From: Planctomycetota bacterium
GTDB taxonomy: Bacteria > Planctomycetota > J058
Direction: 5' to 3'
Length of the DNA stretch: 39,640 bases
Assembly: GCA_003695705.1 (NCBI GenBank)
Contig: RFHU01000132.1
Coordinates: 1-39,640, forward strand
This document shows, one piece after another, positions 31,535-38,879 of this stretch (position 1 is its first letter; every line of letters begins with the position of its first letter). The notes beneath the pieces were generated by a model. It made no database searches. It saw only the letters and a program-made list of their open reading frames with translations, and was not told the DNA's origin. The position numbers and the translations under genes were made by a program.

Positions 31535-32308
31535 CTAGCTTCCCGAGCCGTATTCTTCCGGCTCGTATTCGTAGTAGAGCCGCGAGACCGCCCGCGCGAG
31601 GCGCTCCTTGAGCTTCTCTTCGACGACCTGGGGGTCGAGGAAGATGTCGCCCGCGTACGAGTTGAGGTAGTCGTCGGGCCACTTGACCGTGACGACTTGC
31701 CGATCGACCCACTTGCCTCCGACCGCGACCGGGCCGCCGTCGGGCAGACCGGCGGCCCGTCGCGCCTCGCGCATGCGCCGCTCGCGGGCGGTGAGTTCGT
31801 CCGCGGCCTTCTCCTGGGCGCGGGTGACTGCGACGCGGAACAGCTTGCACTCGGCGGTGGCCGAGGCCTGGGTCATGTTGATGTTCTTGGGGTCGCGGAG
31901 CTGGTAGTGGAGGATCTTGCACACGACCACGTAGTCGGCTCCGCAAATGTCGGCGAACTTCTTTTCCGAGAGGCTGTCGACGTCGAGCCCGATGGCGTCG
32001 CTGGAGGCCGGCGCCTCTTCGCCTTCCTTCGGCTCGCGCGGGGGGAGGTACATCAACTCCAGCACCTTCCCGTAGTCCACCGTGTTGAACTCGGCGAAGC
32101 GCTCGAGGAACTGGGTGGTCTTGAGGGCGAGGTCGTGGCCCCGCGGCGAGGACCAACGCGAGGTGGGGAAGTCCGGGTCCTGGAAGGGCATCACCGCCAC
32201 CCAGGCGTCTTCGTCGATCTCGTACTTCGGCTCGATGGAATCGCTGAACAAGCCGCAGCCGGTGCAGGAGAAGAGGAGGAGGGCGCACAAGACGGGGCGT
32301 CGGGTCAT
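31535..32308 (-). CDS. CsgG/GNA1162-like putative lipoprotein
   Basis: A 257-residue protein with a lipoprotein-type signal (MTRRPVLCALLLFSCTGCG; Cys15 or Cys18 is the modified residue). The mature part opens with DEDAWVAVMPFQDPDF, followed by GHDLALKTTQFLERF. This resembles the N-terminal beta-alpha unit of CsgG- and TolB-N-like lipoproteins that build or support envelope assemblies. The middle has ADYVVVCKILHYQLRD and a charged helix with REARRAAGLPDGG; the end is helical with tyrosines. The ATG at 32308 has TAGAAT 8 nt upstream and no Shine-Dalgarno, so it seems leaderless. It follows the BPL_N gene after 53 nt but has its own promoter-like element. Function not established. Confidence 0.65.
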   Translation of the reverse strand: MTRRPVLCALLLFSCTGCGLFSDSIEPKYEIDEDAWVAVMPFQDPDFPTSRWSSPRGHDLALKTTQFLERFAEFNTVDYGKVLELMYLPPREPKEGEEAPASSDAIGLDVDSLSEKKFADICGADYVVVCKILHYQLRDPKNINMTQASATAECKLFRVAVTRAQEKAADELTARERRMREARRAAGLPDGGPVAVGGKWVDRQVVTVKWPDDYLNSYAGDIFLDPQVVEEKLKERLARAVSRLYYEYEPEEYGSGS

Positions 32309-32316
32309 GGGCGGCG

Positions 32317-32322
32317 ATTCTA
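32317..32322 (-). promoter_or_regulatory. -10-like element, leaderless start of CsgG-like lipoprotein gene
   Basis: On the minus strand this reads TAGAAT (five of six matches to TATAAT), 8 nt before the ATG at 32308. No Shine-Dalgarno sequence or convincing -35 box is seen. Confidence 0.5.
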
Positions 32323-32361
32323 CCGGGGTCGGGGTCACCGAGGAGTCACGAATCGGGCGGC

Positions 32362-33858
32362 TCAGCGGGCGGTCCCGGCGGACGCCGGCGGGGCCTCGGC
32401 CTGCGCGCGACGGGTCGCCCAGAGGACCGCGTGGACGAGCAGGCTCCCGCAGCCGGGGGTGAGCTCGGGGTGCGTGGAGAAGAGGACCACCCGTCCCTCC
32501 TGGTAGGTGGTGCTCAGAAGGGCGAGTTTCCCCGGCATGACCCCGGCGGGGGCGCCGTCGCGGTGGAGGTCGGAGAGGAACCGGGCCAGGGGGCGGACCG
32601 GCGGCAGCTCGGGCGCGGGCACCGCTTCGAGCAGCGGGCCGTTGGCGTAGAGCATGCGGAGCTTGCCGGGGCGCCGGCCGGCGACTTCTGCGAGCCCAGG
32701 GAGTCCCTCGAGCTCGACCGTGCCCTCCCCGCGTTTCCAGTGCCGGGTGTCGACGACCCGCACCGCGGCGAGGCCCTGGCCGTAGCGCGTCGGCTCCACG
32801 GCGGCGAGGTAGGCGCCCGCGCAGATGCCCACGTAGCCGCCGCCTTGGGCGACGAAACGGCGCAGGGCTTCGAGGCCTGTGCGGCCGAGGGCGCGATGCT
32901 GCCCGGTGGCCGAGCCGCCCGGCAGGAGGACGAGGTCGTAGTCGGCGAGGGCGCCGGTGCGGACCTGCGCGCCGCTGACGCGGCGCACGAAGAAGCGGCC
33001 CGCGGGGGTGCCGAGGGCGCGGAAGCTGCCCTCGACGCAGCCGTCGATGCACCCTTCGTCGTCGAGGACCGCGACGCGCACGGCGTCGGGTCCCGGTTTT
33101 GGGAGGGGAGGGGGGATCGGCGCGGGGCCGTCGCCGGCCGCCCAGCAGACGGCGTCGAAGAGGGCGGTGGCCGTCGCCGGGTCGCGGTGGGGGAGCACGC
33201 TGAAGAGCACCGCGCGGCCGCGGCCGAAGGCCGCGCGCACGACGGCGTCGGTTCCCGGCATGACCCCCGCGCGGCGGGGATCGCCGGCGGCGATGTCGCT
33301 CGCGAAGCGCGCCCAGGCCACGTAGGGGACCGCGCCGTGGCTGCGGGCGGGCGCGAAGAGCGGGCCGTTTTGGTAGACCCAGCGGCGCGCGGGCAGGCGG
33401 GCGGCGCCGATGGCCTCGAGCTCCACCGTGCCGCTCCCGCGCCGCCAGCCGCGGGGGTCGACGATCCGCGCGTCGACCAGCTCGAGCACGTGCGTGTGGG
33501 CGTTGTAGCCGCGTGCCGCGAGGTAGGCGCCCGCGCCCACGCCCACGTAGCCACCGCCCCGGCGGACGAAGTCGGTCACCGCGCGGGCGCCATCGACGCC
33601 GAGGCCGCGGGCGAGCTTGGTCCCCGAGCCGCTGCCGACCACGAGGACGTCGAGCTCTTCGAGGGCCTCGCGCAGGCCCTCGCGGAGGACGCGGCGCACG
33701 GTCACCCCCACGCGCGGGATGGCGGTTTCGATGGCCTCGAGGTCGGCGGCGTCGGCCCCGGGACCGGCGTAGAGGCCGACGCGTTCCTCCTCGGCGCACG
33801 CGCACGGCGCCGCGAGGGCAAGGGCAAGGAGGAGCGGAGGAAGGCGATGCAGGCTCAT
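32362..33858 (-). CDS. Exported protein with two BPL_N-type amidotransferase-like domains
   Basis: A 498-residue protein with a signal peptide (MSLHRLPPLLLALALAAPCACA, probable cleavage after residue 22). It contains two tandem copies of a class-I glutamine amidotransferase-like fold of the biotin-protein-ligase N-terminal (BPL_N) type. The first copy (about 25-245) has GGGYVGVGAGAYLAA, with Gly108 where the nucleophile cysteine belongs. The second (about 258-485) has GGGYVGICAGAYLAA with Cys346. Both share the companion motif GTVELE and NGPLF/NGPLL. BPL_N-family function is poorly known. One half therefore seems catalytically dead and may be structural or binding. The ATG at 33858 has TAGGGT 7 nt upstream. 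It diverges from the 33896 gene. Confidence 0.75.
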   Translation of the reverse strand: MSLHRLPPLLLALALAAPCACAEEERVGLYAGPGADAADLEAIETAIPRVGVTVRRVLREGLREALEELDVLVVGSGSGTKLARGLGVDGARAVTDFVRRGGGYVGVGAGAYLAARGYNAHTHVLELVDARIVDPRGWRRGSGTVELEAIGAARLPARRWVYQNGPLFAPARSHGAVPYVAWARFASDIAAGDPRRAGVMPGTDAVVRAAFGRGRAVLFSVLPHRDPATATALFDAVCWAAGDGPAPIPPPLPKPGPDAVRVAVLDDEGCIDGCVEGSFRALGTPAGRFFVRRVSGAQVRTGALADYDLVLLPGGSATGQHRALGRTGLEALRRFVAQGGGYVGICAGAYLAAVEPTRYGQGLAAVRVVDTRHWKRGEGTVELEGLPGLAEVAGRRPGKLRMLYANGPLLEAVPAPELPPVRPLARFLSDLHRDGAPAGVMPGKLALLSTTYQEGRVVLFSTHPELTPGCGSLLVHAVLWATRRAQAEAPPASAGTAR

Positions 33859-33865
33859 GGCCCAG

Positions 33866-33888
33866 ACCCTACGGCATCGCCGTATACT
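33866..33888. promoter_or_regulatory. Overlapping divergent promoters with a shared palindrome
   Basis: Minus-strand TAGGGT (33866-33871) lies 7 nt before the ATG at 33858. Plus-strand TATACT (33883-33888, five of six matches) lies 7 nt before the ATG at 33896. Between and partly within them is the perfect inverted repeat TACGGC-ATC-GCCGTA (33870-33884). Both genes would be leaderless, and both start codons are only 37 nt apart. A regulator bound at the palindrome would cover both -10 elements. Confidence 0.5.
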
Positions 33889-33895
33889 CCGCACC

Positions 33896-34954
33896 ATGGG
33901 GCTCGAGATCGACTTCGTCGAGGGGCGGCCGCCCATGCGCGTCGGGGCCACCGCTCCCCTGTGCGTCTTCCAGGAAGACGCCAGCGGCGCCCGCACGCGG
34001 GTGGCCATCGCCGACGTGCGCTTCCGCTTCGGCCCCGTGGCCTGGGGCCAGGTCGAGCCCTCCCAGGACCCGGGGGTGGGCGTTTTGCGCGTGGTCGCCC
34101 TCGCCGAGAGCGACGACGTGCTCGACGAGCCCGTCTACACCATCGACGCGGAGCTGAACAAGACCGGCGGCCAGGCAATCCAGTCCCGCAAGCACCTTCG
34201 GATCGTCCCAGGCGCGGTGGAGATCGCCCTCGGCTTCGAGGTCGGCCGCGACGGCGACTACCGCCCCTTCGCCCTCTCCGACCTAAAGGAGCCCGTGGAC
34301 TGGAGCCTGGCTTCCCTCTCCGATCCCGAGCACCAGAGCGTCGTCGTGCGCGACGGCGTGGCCTACCTGCGGCTCGCGTCGCTGGAGGCCCTGCCGGCGA
34401 GGCTCCGCATCACCTTCCCTTCGGGCGATCAGGCCGAGCTCGTCGTCGAGGGCGCGCTCTCTTGGCGAGACCCCGCCGACCCCGCCGCCGCGCCGGCGGA
34501 GGAGAGCGAGGAGGAGGGCGCCCTGGAGATGCCGCCTCCCTTCCCCGAGGACGAGCTCGAGCCCGACCCCGGCGAGGAGTCCGCGCCCCCCGCCGGCGAC
34601 GAGGAGGCGGCGGAGGGTGTCGAGGCGCCTGCGGGGGCCGGCGTGCGGCGTACGGCGCGCCTGGACGACCCGCCTCGGCCCGTCATTCAGCCCCCTTCCG
34701 CGCAGGCCGTGCGGGCGGCGGCCATTGCGCGGGCGGCCAAGTCCCTCGCCGAAGAACTGCGAAAGCTGGAGCGCTACGCGGCGAGCTTCTCGGGCGCGTT
34801 CGAACGAGCCGAGCCGAGCGAACTCGAGCGCATTCGCGAGCGGGTCCGCGCCCGCGCCGAGGCGCTGCGGCCGCGGCTCGAGGCCTTTCGCGGGCCGGGG
34901 CGGGAGGAACTCCTCGCTCGCCTTGCCCGCCTCTTCCCCGCGGAGCGTACCTGA
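33896..34954 (+). CDS. Unknown protein with acidic proline-rich linker
   Basis: A 352-residue protein that I do not recognise. Residues 1-210 look like beta-rich folds (MGLEIDFVEGRPPMRV, then ADVRFRFGPVAWGQVEPS and ITFPSGDQAELVVEG). Residues about 213-285 are low-complexity Glu/Pro/Asp. The last 65 residues form charged helices (SLAEELRKLERYAASF onward) that could be a coiled coil. There is no signal peptide. The ATG at 33896 is chosen because TATACT is 7 nt upstream. The next gene starts 17 nt after its stop, so the two probably form a unit. Confidence 0.65.
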   Translation: MGLEIDFVEGRPPMRVGATAPLCVFQEDASGARTRVAIADVRFRFGPVAWGQVEPSQDPGVGVLRVVALAESDDVLDEPVYTIDAELNKTGGQAIQSRKHLRIVPGAVEIALGFEVGRDGDYRPFALSDLKEPVDWSLASLSDPEHQSVVVRDGVAYLRLASLEALPARLRITFPSGDQAELVVEGALSWRDPADPAAAPAEESEEEGALEMPPPFPEDELEPDPGEESAPPAGDEEAAEGVEAPAGAGVRRTARLDDPPRPVIQPPSAQAVRAAAIARAAKSLAEELRKLERYAASFSGAFERAEPSELERIRERVRARAEALRPRLEAFRGPGREELLARLARLFPAERT

Positions 34955-34971
34955 GCCCTGGGGGGGAGAGG

Positions 34972-35787
34972 GTGCTCGGGGACTACAGCGAAGAGGGCTT
35001 CGTTCAGGACTACACCCTGGGCAAGCAGCAAGAGCTGTTCATTTACTGCCGCGCGTGCCGCTCGACCTTCCCCGTGCGCTTTCGCCCTCGCCGGCGCAGT
35101 GCCCGTTTGCGTTGCTTCTGCGGGCACGAAGCCCCCCTCTCCGAGCTCGACGTGTTCCGTTCCCAGCGCGAGGCCGAGGCCCACGCCGAGCTCTACGAGC
35201 GCGTCTATCGGGCGGCCAAGGACGCCCTGCGCGAGGCGGGGCTCCCCTTGCCGCCGAGCGGCAAGTACGCGCGCGTCGAGGACGTGCACCGCGACCCCGA
35301 GTTCGTCAGTTTCTACAGCGGCGAAGAGGACGAGAGCGCCATTCGCGACGGCTACGTGACGGGCAGCGAGAGCGACCTGAGCCCGGTCGCCCTTCGTTCG
35401 GGGCTCGAAGCCTTCGAGGAACGGCTGGCGGCTTGCGAGGACGTGTTCGCCCGCCACGAACTCCTCTCGGAGCTGATCGAGTGGGCCTTCTGCCGTCGCC
35501 ACTTCGACGAGGAGATCCACGCTCGGTTCCGCTCGGCCTGCCTCGAGGACATGCGCCTCGCCCCGAAGGTCAAGGAGGAGGCCAAGCGGCGCAAGCGCGC
35601 CGGAGAGAAGGTGCGACTCAGTTTCACTTCCTTTCGGCATTTGTGCCTCGACCTCGAGGAGCAGGAGGACTACGCGGAGGCGGCGCGGGTGGCCCGGGCC
35701 GCCGCGCGCTTCGGCCTGCGTGGTTTCCGCGAGCGCGCCGAGCGACTCGAAGCGCGCGGGGCTCGCGGACGGGGGGAACGTGCCTAG
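34972..35787 (+). CDS. Unknown protein with N-terminal zinc-ribbon-like motif
   Basis: A 271-residue protein that I do not recognise. The N terminus has Cys26-x2-Cys29 (FIYCRACRSTF) and Cys48-x-Cys50 (RLRCFCGHEA), spaced like a degenerate zinc ribbon. The rest is mostly charged helix, including two further Cys (near DEIHARFRSACLED and FRHLCLDLEE). The end is Arg/Ala-rich. The GTG at 34972 has GGGGGAGAG just upstream. It follows the 33896 gene by 17 nt and precedes the sigma factor by 258 nt. A nucleic-acid or protein-binding role is possible from the ribbon; function unknown. Confidence 0.65.
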   Translation: MLGDYSEEGFVQDYTLGKQQELFIYCRACRSTFPVRFRPRRRSARLRCFCGHEAPLSELDVFRSQREAEAHAELYERVYRAAKDALREAGLPLPPSGKYARVEDVHRDPEFVSFYSGEEDESAIRDGYVTGSESDLSPVALRSGLEAFEERLAACEDVFARHELLSELIEWAFCRRHFDEEIHARFRSACLEDMRLAPKVKEEAKRRKRAGEKVRLSFTSFRHLCLDLEEQEDYAEAARVARAAARFGLRGFRERAERLEARGARGRGERA

Positions 35788-36045
35788 CCGTCCCTCGGCG
35801 AGCGCCTCGACCGCGCCCCTCCCGCGTCGCGCCACGGCGGGTGGCGCTCCCCTTCGCGCCTCGCCCGGACCCGGCGGTCGGCCGGCTTGCGGCCCGCGGT
35901 GGCCCCGGTCCGCTCCCTCCGCTCCTCCGGATCCGGGAGCTCGGGGAGGACCTCCCGCCGCGCGGGGTCGAGTGGGCTCAGGGCCTTGCGGAAGAAGGCC
36001 TTGCGCTGGTTTCGCCCCGGCGCGGTCGCTCCGTAACCCCAGGCG
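35788..36045 (+). other. Gap upstream of the sigma factor gene
   Basis: There is no gene and no TAnnnT hexamer at the start of the sigma gene (the closest is TAACCC at 36034-36039). Two palindromes are visible: CCGGATCCGG (35927-35936) and GGGAGG-A-CCTCCC (35944-35956). The sigma gene may use an ECF-type promoter recognised by its own product, which I cannot identify by eye. Confidence 0.35.
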
Positions 36046-36663
36046 ATGGGCCGGACCCTGTTGAGCTCCCCCGAGCCGAGCGAACTGCGCGACCTCGACG
36101 ACGGCGAACTCGTCGCTCGCTGTCTGCGGGCGGGCGAGCACTACGACGCCGCTTTCGAGCAGCTCTATGCTCGCCACGCGAGCCGGGTGTTCGGCTTCTT
36201 GCTCAAGCTGACGGGGAACCGCAGCGCGGCCGAAGACGCCCTGCAGGAGACCTTCTTGCGCGTTTACAAGAGCCTCGAGCGCTTCGACGCCCGGCGCAGC
36301 CTGAGCGCCTGGTTGCTGCAGATTGCCCGCTACGTGGCCATCGACGCCTACCGGGTGGAGAAGAAGGTTCGCCGGCTCGAGGAGCGAAGGGCCGCCGAGA
36401 ACCCCGAGGGGACCCGGGGCGAGGTCGAGGGCGAGGCCGAGCGCAACGAGCGCGAGCGGGTGGTGGGCGAGGTGCTTGCCGAGTTGTCCATCGAAGACCG
36501 CTCCCTTCTCCTCTTGCGCCACTTCGAGGGAATGACCTTCCGCGAGATCGGCGAGGCCATCGACTGCTCGGCCCGCACCGCGCAGAACCGCGTCGAGGCG
36601 GCCGCGCGGCGCTTTCAGCGCGCCCTCAAGGGGAGGCGCATCGTCGGGCGAGGGGACCTGTGA
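36046..36663 (+). CDS. ECF RNA polymerase sigma factor
   Basis: A 205-residue sigma-70-family factor with only regions 2 and 4. Region 2 (about 36-103) contains FEQLYARHASRVFGFLLKL, the DALQETFLRVYKSLERF segment and the -10-melting SLSAWLLQIARYVAIDAYR. Region 4 (about 143-193) contains LSIEDRSLLLLRHFEGM and the helix-turn-helix TFREIGEAIDCSARTAQNRV. A charged linker of about 35 residues separates them. The stop overlaps the GTG of the anti-sigma gene (GTGA at 36660), so the pair is co-translated. This is the expected layout for a sigma factor held inactive by its partner. Confidence 0.93.
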   Translation: MGRTLLSSPEPSELRDLDDGELVARCLRAGEHYDAAFEQLYARHASRVFGFLLKLTGNRSAAEDALQETFLRVYKSLERFDARRSLSAWLLQIARYVAIDAYRVEKKVRRLEERRAAENPEGTRGEVEGEAERNERERVVGEVLAELSIEDRSLLLLRHFEGMTFREIGEAIDCSARTAQNRVEAAARRFQRALKGRRIVGRGDL

Positions 36664-38669
36664 ACGCCTGCGACGCGGTCCAAGAGCTCCTCGCCGCGCA
36701 CCTGCTCGAAGCCCTCGAGGACAGCGAGCAGACCCTGGTCCGCGAGCATCTCGCCTTCTGCGAGCGCTGCCAGGCGGCGCGCGAAGACACCGCGGCCGCC
36801 CTTTCCTTCGTGGCGGCGCCGCCGGTGGCCCCGCCCGAGGAGCTGTGGCGCAAGCTGCGCGCCCGGATCGAGCGCGAGGCGACCGCGGATCCGGTCCGCC
36901 ATGCGGAGCCCAGTCCGATCGTTTCGCTCTCCTGCAGCTACTGCCGCGGAGGAATGACCCGTCGCGCCGCCGTCTACTGCGCCTCCTGCCTCGCACCCCA
37001 TCACCCCGAGTGCTTCGCGGAGTACGGACGCTGCAGCGTCATGGGCTGTTCGGAGACGCGGATCGTTCGCCCGGCGGACCTCCCGCCGCTGCGCCTGCGC
37101 ACGGGCGCGCGCCGGCGACCGCGTCCGCGCGCGCGTCCTCGTCCGCGGCGCCGGCGTCGCTGGTTGACGGGCGGACTCTCGGCTCTTCTCCTCACCGGCA
37201 CGGGCGTCGCGGCCTTCCATGCCCTCGACGAGCGCGAGGGCCTCGTGGTCGAGCGACCGCACTGGGAGGTGCGCCCCACCAGCCTGGCCTATCGCCTCGA
37301 GGTGCGCGAGGCCACCCTGGGGGAGGTGGTCGAAGCGGTGCGCGCGCTCCCCGAGGCGCCCCGCGTCGAGTTGCCGACGGAGCTGCGCTCCCTCCTCGTG
37401 CGCCGCGCCGACTTCGACGGCGTGCACTGGACGACCGCGCTCTCCCGCGTTGCCGAGGGGCTCGGGCTCGAGCTGGTGCGGGCGCCGCAGGGCGGGGGCT
37501 GGGCGCTGCGCGCGCCGCGCGGCTACGACCCTGAGGACTGGCCGCGGGCCTTCGGGGACGAGCTCGAGGTCGACCGCTGCTTGGAAGCTCCCCTCGTCGA
37601 CGCCGGCGAGCCCCACCCCTTGCACACCGGCTGGGAACTGCGGCTCGTCGCCCCGCCGCGACCGGGTCCCGCCTTCGCCGTGCTGGGGGAGCGGCGGCTG
37701 CTGCTCTTTCGCGACGGCGAGCCGCTTGGCGCGCGGACCGTGGAGTTTCCCATTCGCGCCGCGGCCTGGTCCGTCGACGGGCGGCGCCTGGCCTACGTGG
37801 CCGGCGGCGACGGAGAGGGCGAACTCGGGCTCTTCACCCTCCACGGGACCGCTCTGGACCATCGCGTGGTCCGCTCCTTCTCCGGCGTCGGGGCCTCTTC
37901 GCAGCTCGCCTGGTGCGGCCCGAATACGCTGCTCCTCCGCGGCGAGGACACCCTGCGCGCCGTGTCCACCGTCCTCGGGGGGCCGGCCATCACCCTCTCG
38001 CGCCCGTCGCCCAAGGGGTTCCGGCGCTTCGACGTGCTCGGTGTGGGCGAAGGAGCCTTCTTGGTCCTCTATCCCGACGGCGCGCAGGCTTGGGACCTCG
38101 AGAGCGCGTCTCCCCTCTACGAGCGCGTCCCCCTGCCGGTCGGCTACCGGGTGAGCCCTCCGGTCCACGACGGCCGCCGCTGGGTGTCGCTCGTCACCAC
38201 CGAAGCCGCGGCGGCCCTCTTCGATCCCCTCCGCGGCGTGCTCGGCCGGGAGCCCCTCCAGGAACGCAGCAGCGAGCGTGGCGCTTGGCGCGCCGACCTC
38301 TCTCCCGACGGGCGGGTCCTCGCCTGCCTCGAGGACGGCGAACTCTTCCTGCGTTGCCTCGACGCCGAGGGCGCCGCCGAGGGCGTCGAGGTGGCGGGTC
38401 CCGTCGGCGCACGCGTCCGCGGGTTCCGCTGGGGGCCGGCGGGGGCGCTGCTCTGCTGGACCGAAGGGGCGGTCTACCTCGACGGCTGGGGGCGCGCACC
38501 GGAGCTCGTCTTCGAGTGCAAAGGCAGCTTGCGCGACGTGCGCTGGACCGCGCGGCCCCTGCTCGGCGCCGAGGACCCCTTCGCGTCCCCCGAGGCCTTC
38601 GGGCTCGTGGTCACGGCGCGCGTCCTCGACCAGCGCCTCGGCCGCGTGCGACTCGTCGCCAAGGACTGA
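36660..38669 (+). CDS. Multidomain anti-sigma factor: zinc finger, RING-like finger, membrane helix, STN-like domain, beta-propeller
   Basis: A 669-residue membrane protein. Residues 1-50 form a ZAS-type anti-sigma domain with Cys4 and HLAFCERC (His30, Cys34, Cys37). Residues 92-130 hold a second zinc cluster: Cys92-x2-Cys95, Cys107-x2-Cys110, His114/His115, Cys118, Cys125 and Cys130, the pattern of prokaryotic RING/FYVE-like fingers. A basic run (about 150-167) precedes one membrane helix (about 168-187). Outside the membrane, about 205-290 resembles an STN (secretin/TonB N-terminal) domain (RLEVREATLGEVVEAV, WTTALSRVAEGLGLEL). About 300-665 repeats WD/TolB-like strands (AAWSVDGRRLAYVAGG, WRADLSPDGRVLACL, FRWGPAGALLCW). 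The propeller may sense an envelope signal; this is inferred. Confidence 0.8.
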   Translation: MNACDAVQELLAAHLLEALEDSEQTLVREHLAFCERCQAAREDTAAALSFVAAPPVAPPEELWRKLRARIEREATADPVRHAEPSPIVSLSCSYCRGGMTRRAAVYCASCLAPHHPECFAEYGRCSVMGCSETRIVRPADLPPLRLRTGARRRPRPRARPRPRRRRRWLTGGLSALLLTGTGVAAFHALDEREGLVVERPHWEVRPTSLAYRLEVREATLGEVVEAVRALPEAPRVELPTELRSLLVRRADFDGVHWTTALSRVAEGLGLELVRAPQGGGWALRAPRGYDPEDWPRAFGDELEVDRCLEAPLVDAGEPHPLHTGWELRLVAPPRPGPAFAVLGERRLLLFRDGEPLGARTVEFPIRAAAWSVDGRRLAYVAGGDGEGELGLFTLHGTALDHRVVRSFSGVGASSQLAWCGPNTLLLRGEDTLRAVSTVLGGPAITLSRPSPKGFRRFDVLGVGEGAFLVLYPDGAQAWDLESASPLYERVPLPVGYRVSPPVHDGRRWVSLVTTEAAAALFDPLRGVLGREPLQERSSERGAWRADLSPDGRVLACLEDGELFLRCLDAEGAAEGVEVAGPVGARVRGFRWGPAGALLCWTEGAVYLDGWGRAPELVFECKGSLRDVRWTARPLLGAEDPFASPEAFGLVVTARVLDQRLGRVRLVAKD

Positions 38670-38710
38670 TTCCCGACGTTCTTCGCGGTGGCCCTCCTCG
38701 GCGGTCGCGC

Positions 38711-38777
38711 GGTCGGCGCGGCTTCGAAGCCCTCGGGGGGGCGAGGGTCGGCGCGGCCCCGAAGCCCTCGGGGGGGC
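38711..38777 (+). repeat. Tandem 32-bp repeat, two copies
   Basis: 38711-38742 and 38746-38777 are 32-bp copies that differ only at two adjacent bases (TT in the first, CC in the second), separated by GAG. The first contains the perfect palindrome GCTTCGAAGC (38721-38730), which the second lacks. It lies 42 nt after the anti-sigma stop, in a gene-free 210-nt gap between convergent genes. Each copy ends in GCCC-TCGGGG-GGGC, which could fold as a short hairpin. Confidence 0.75.
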
Positions 38778-38853
38778 ACAGGAAGGGGCGGGCGCGCAGC
38801 GGGCCGTCTCGGCGGGCCGCCGACCGTGCGGCGTGTCCCGGCCCTCCGGCCGC

Positions 38854-38869
38854 GCGGGCCGCGGCCCGC
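38854..38869. terminator. 16-bp GC palindrome near the end of the hemolysin III gene
   Basis: GCGGGCCGCGGCCCGC is a perfect palindrome (6-bp stem with a CGCG loop as RNA), 11 nt past the stop of the minus-strand gene and within the same convergent gap. Terminator by position only. Confidence 0.4.
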
Positions 38870-38879
38870 TCCCGGGGCG

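Noticed and set aside
38711-38777. CRISPR-like array
   Set aside because: There are only two copies, with a 3-nt spacer and no cas genes. It is a simple tandem duplication.
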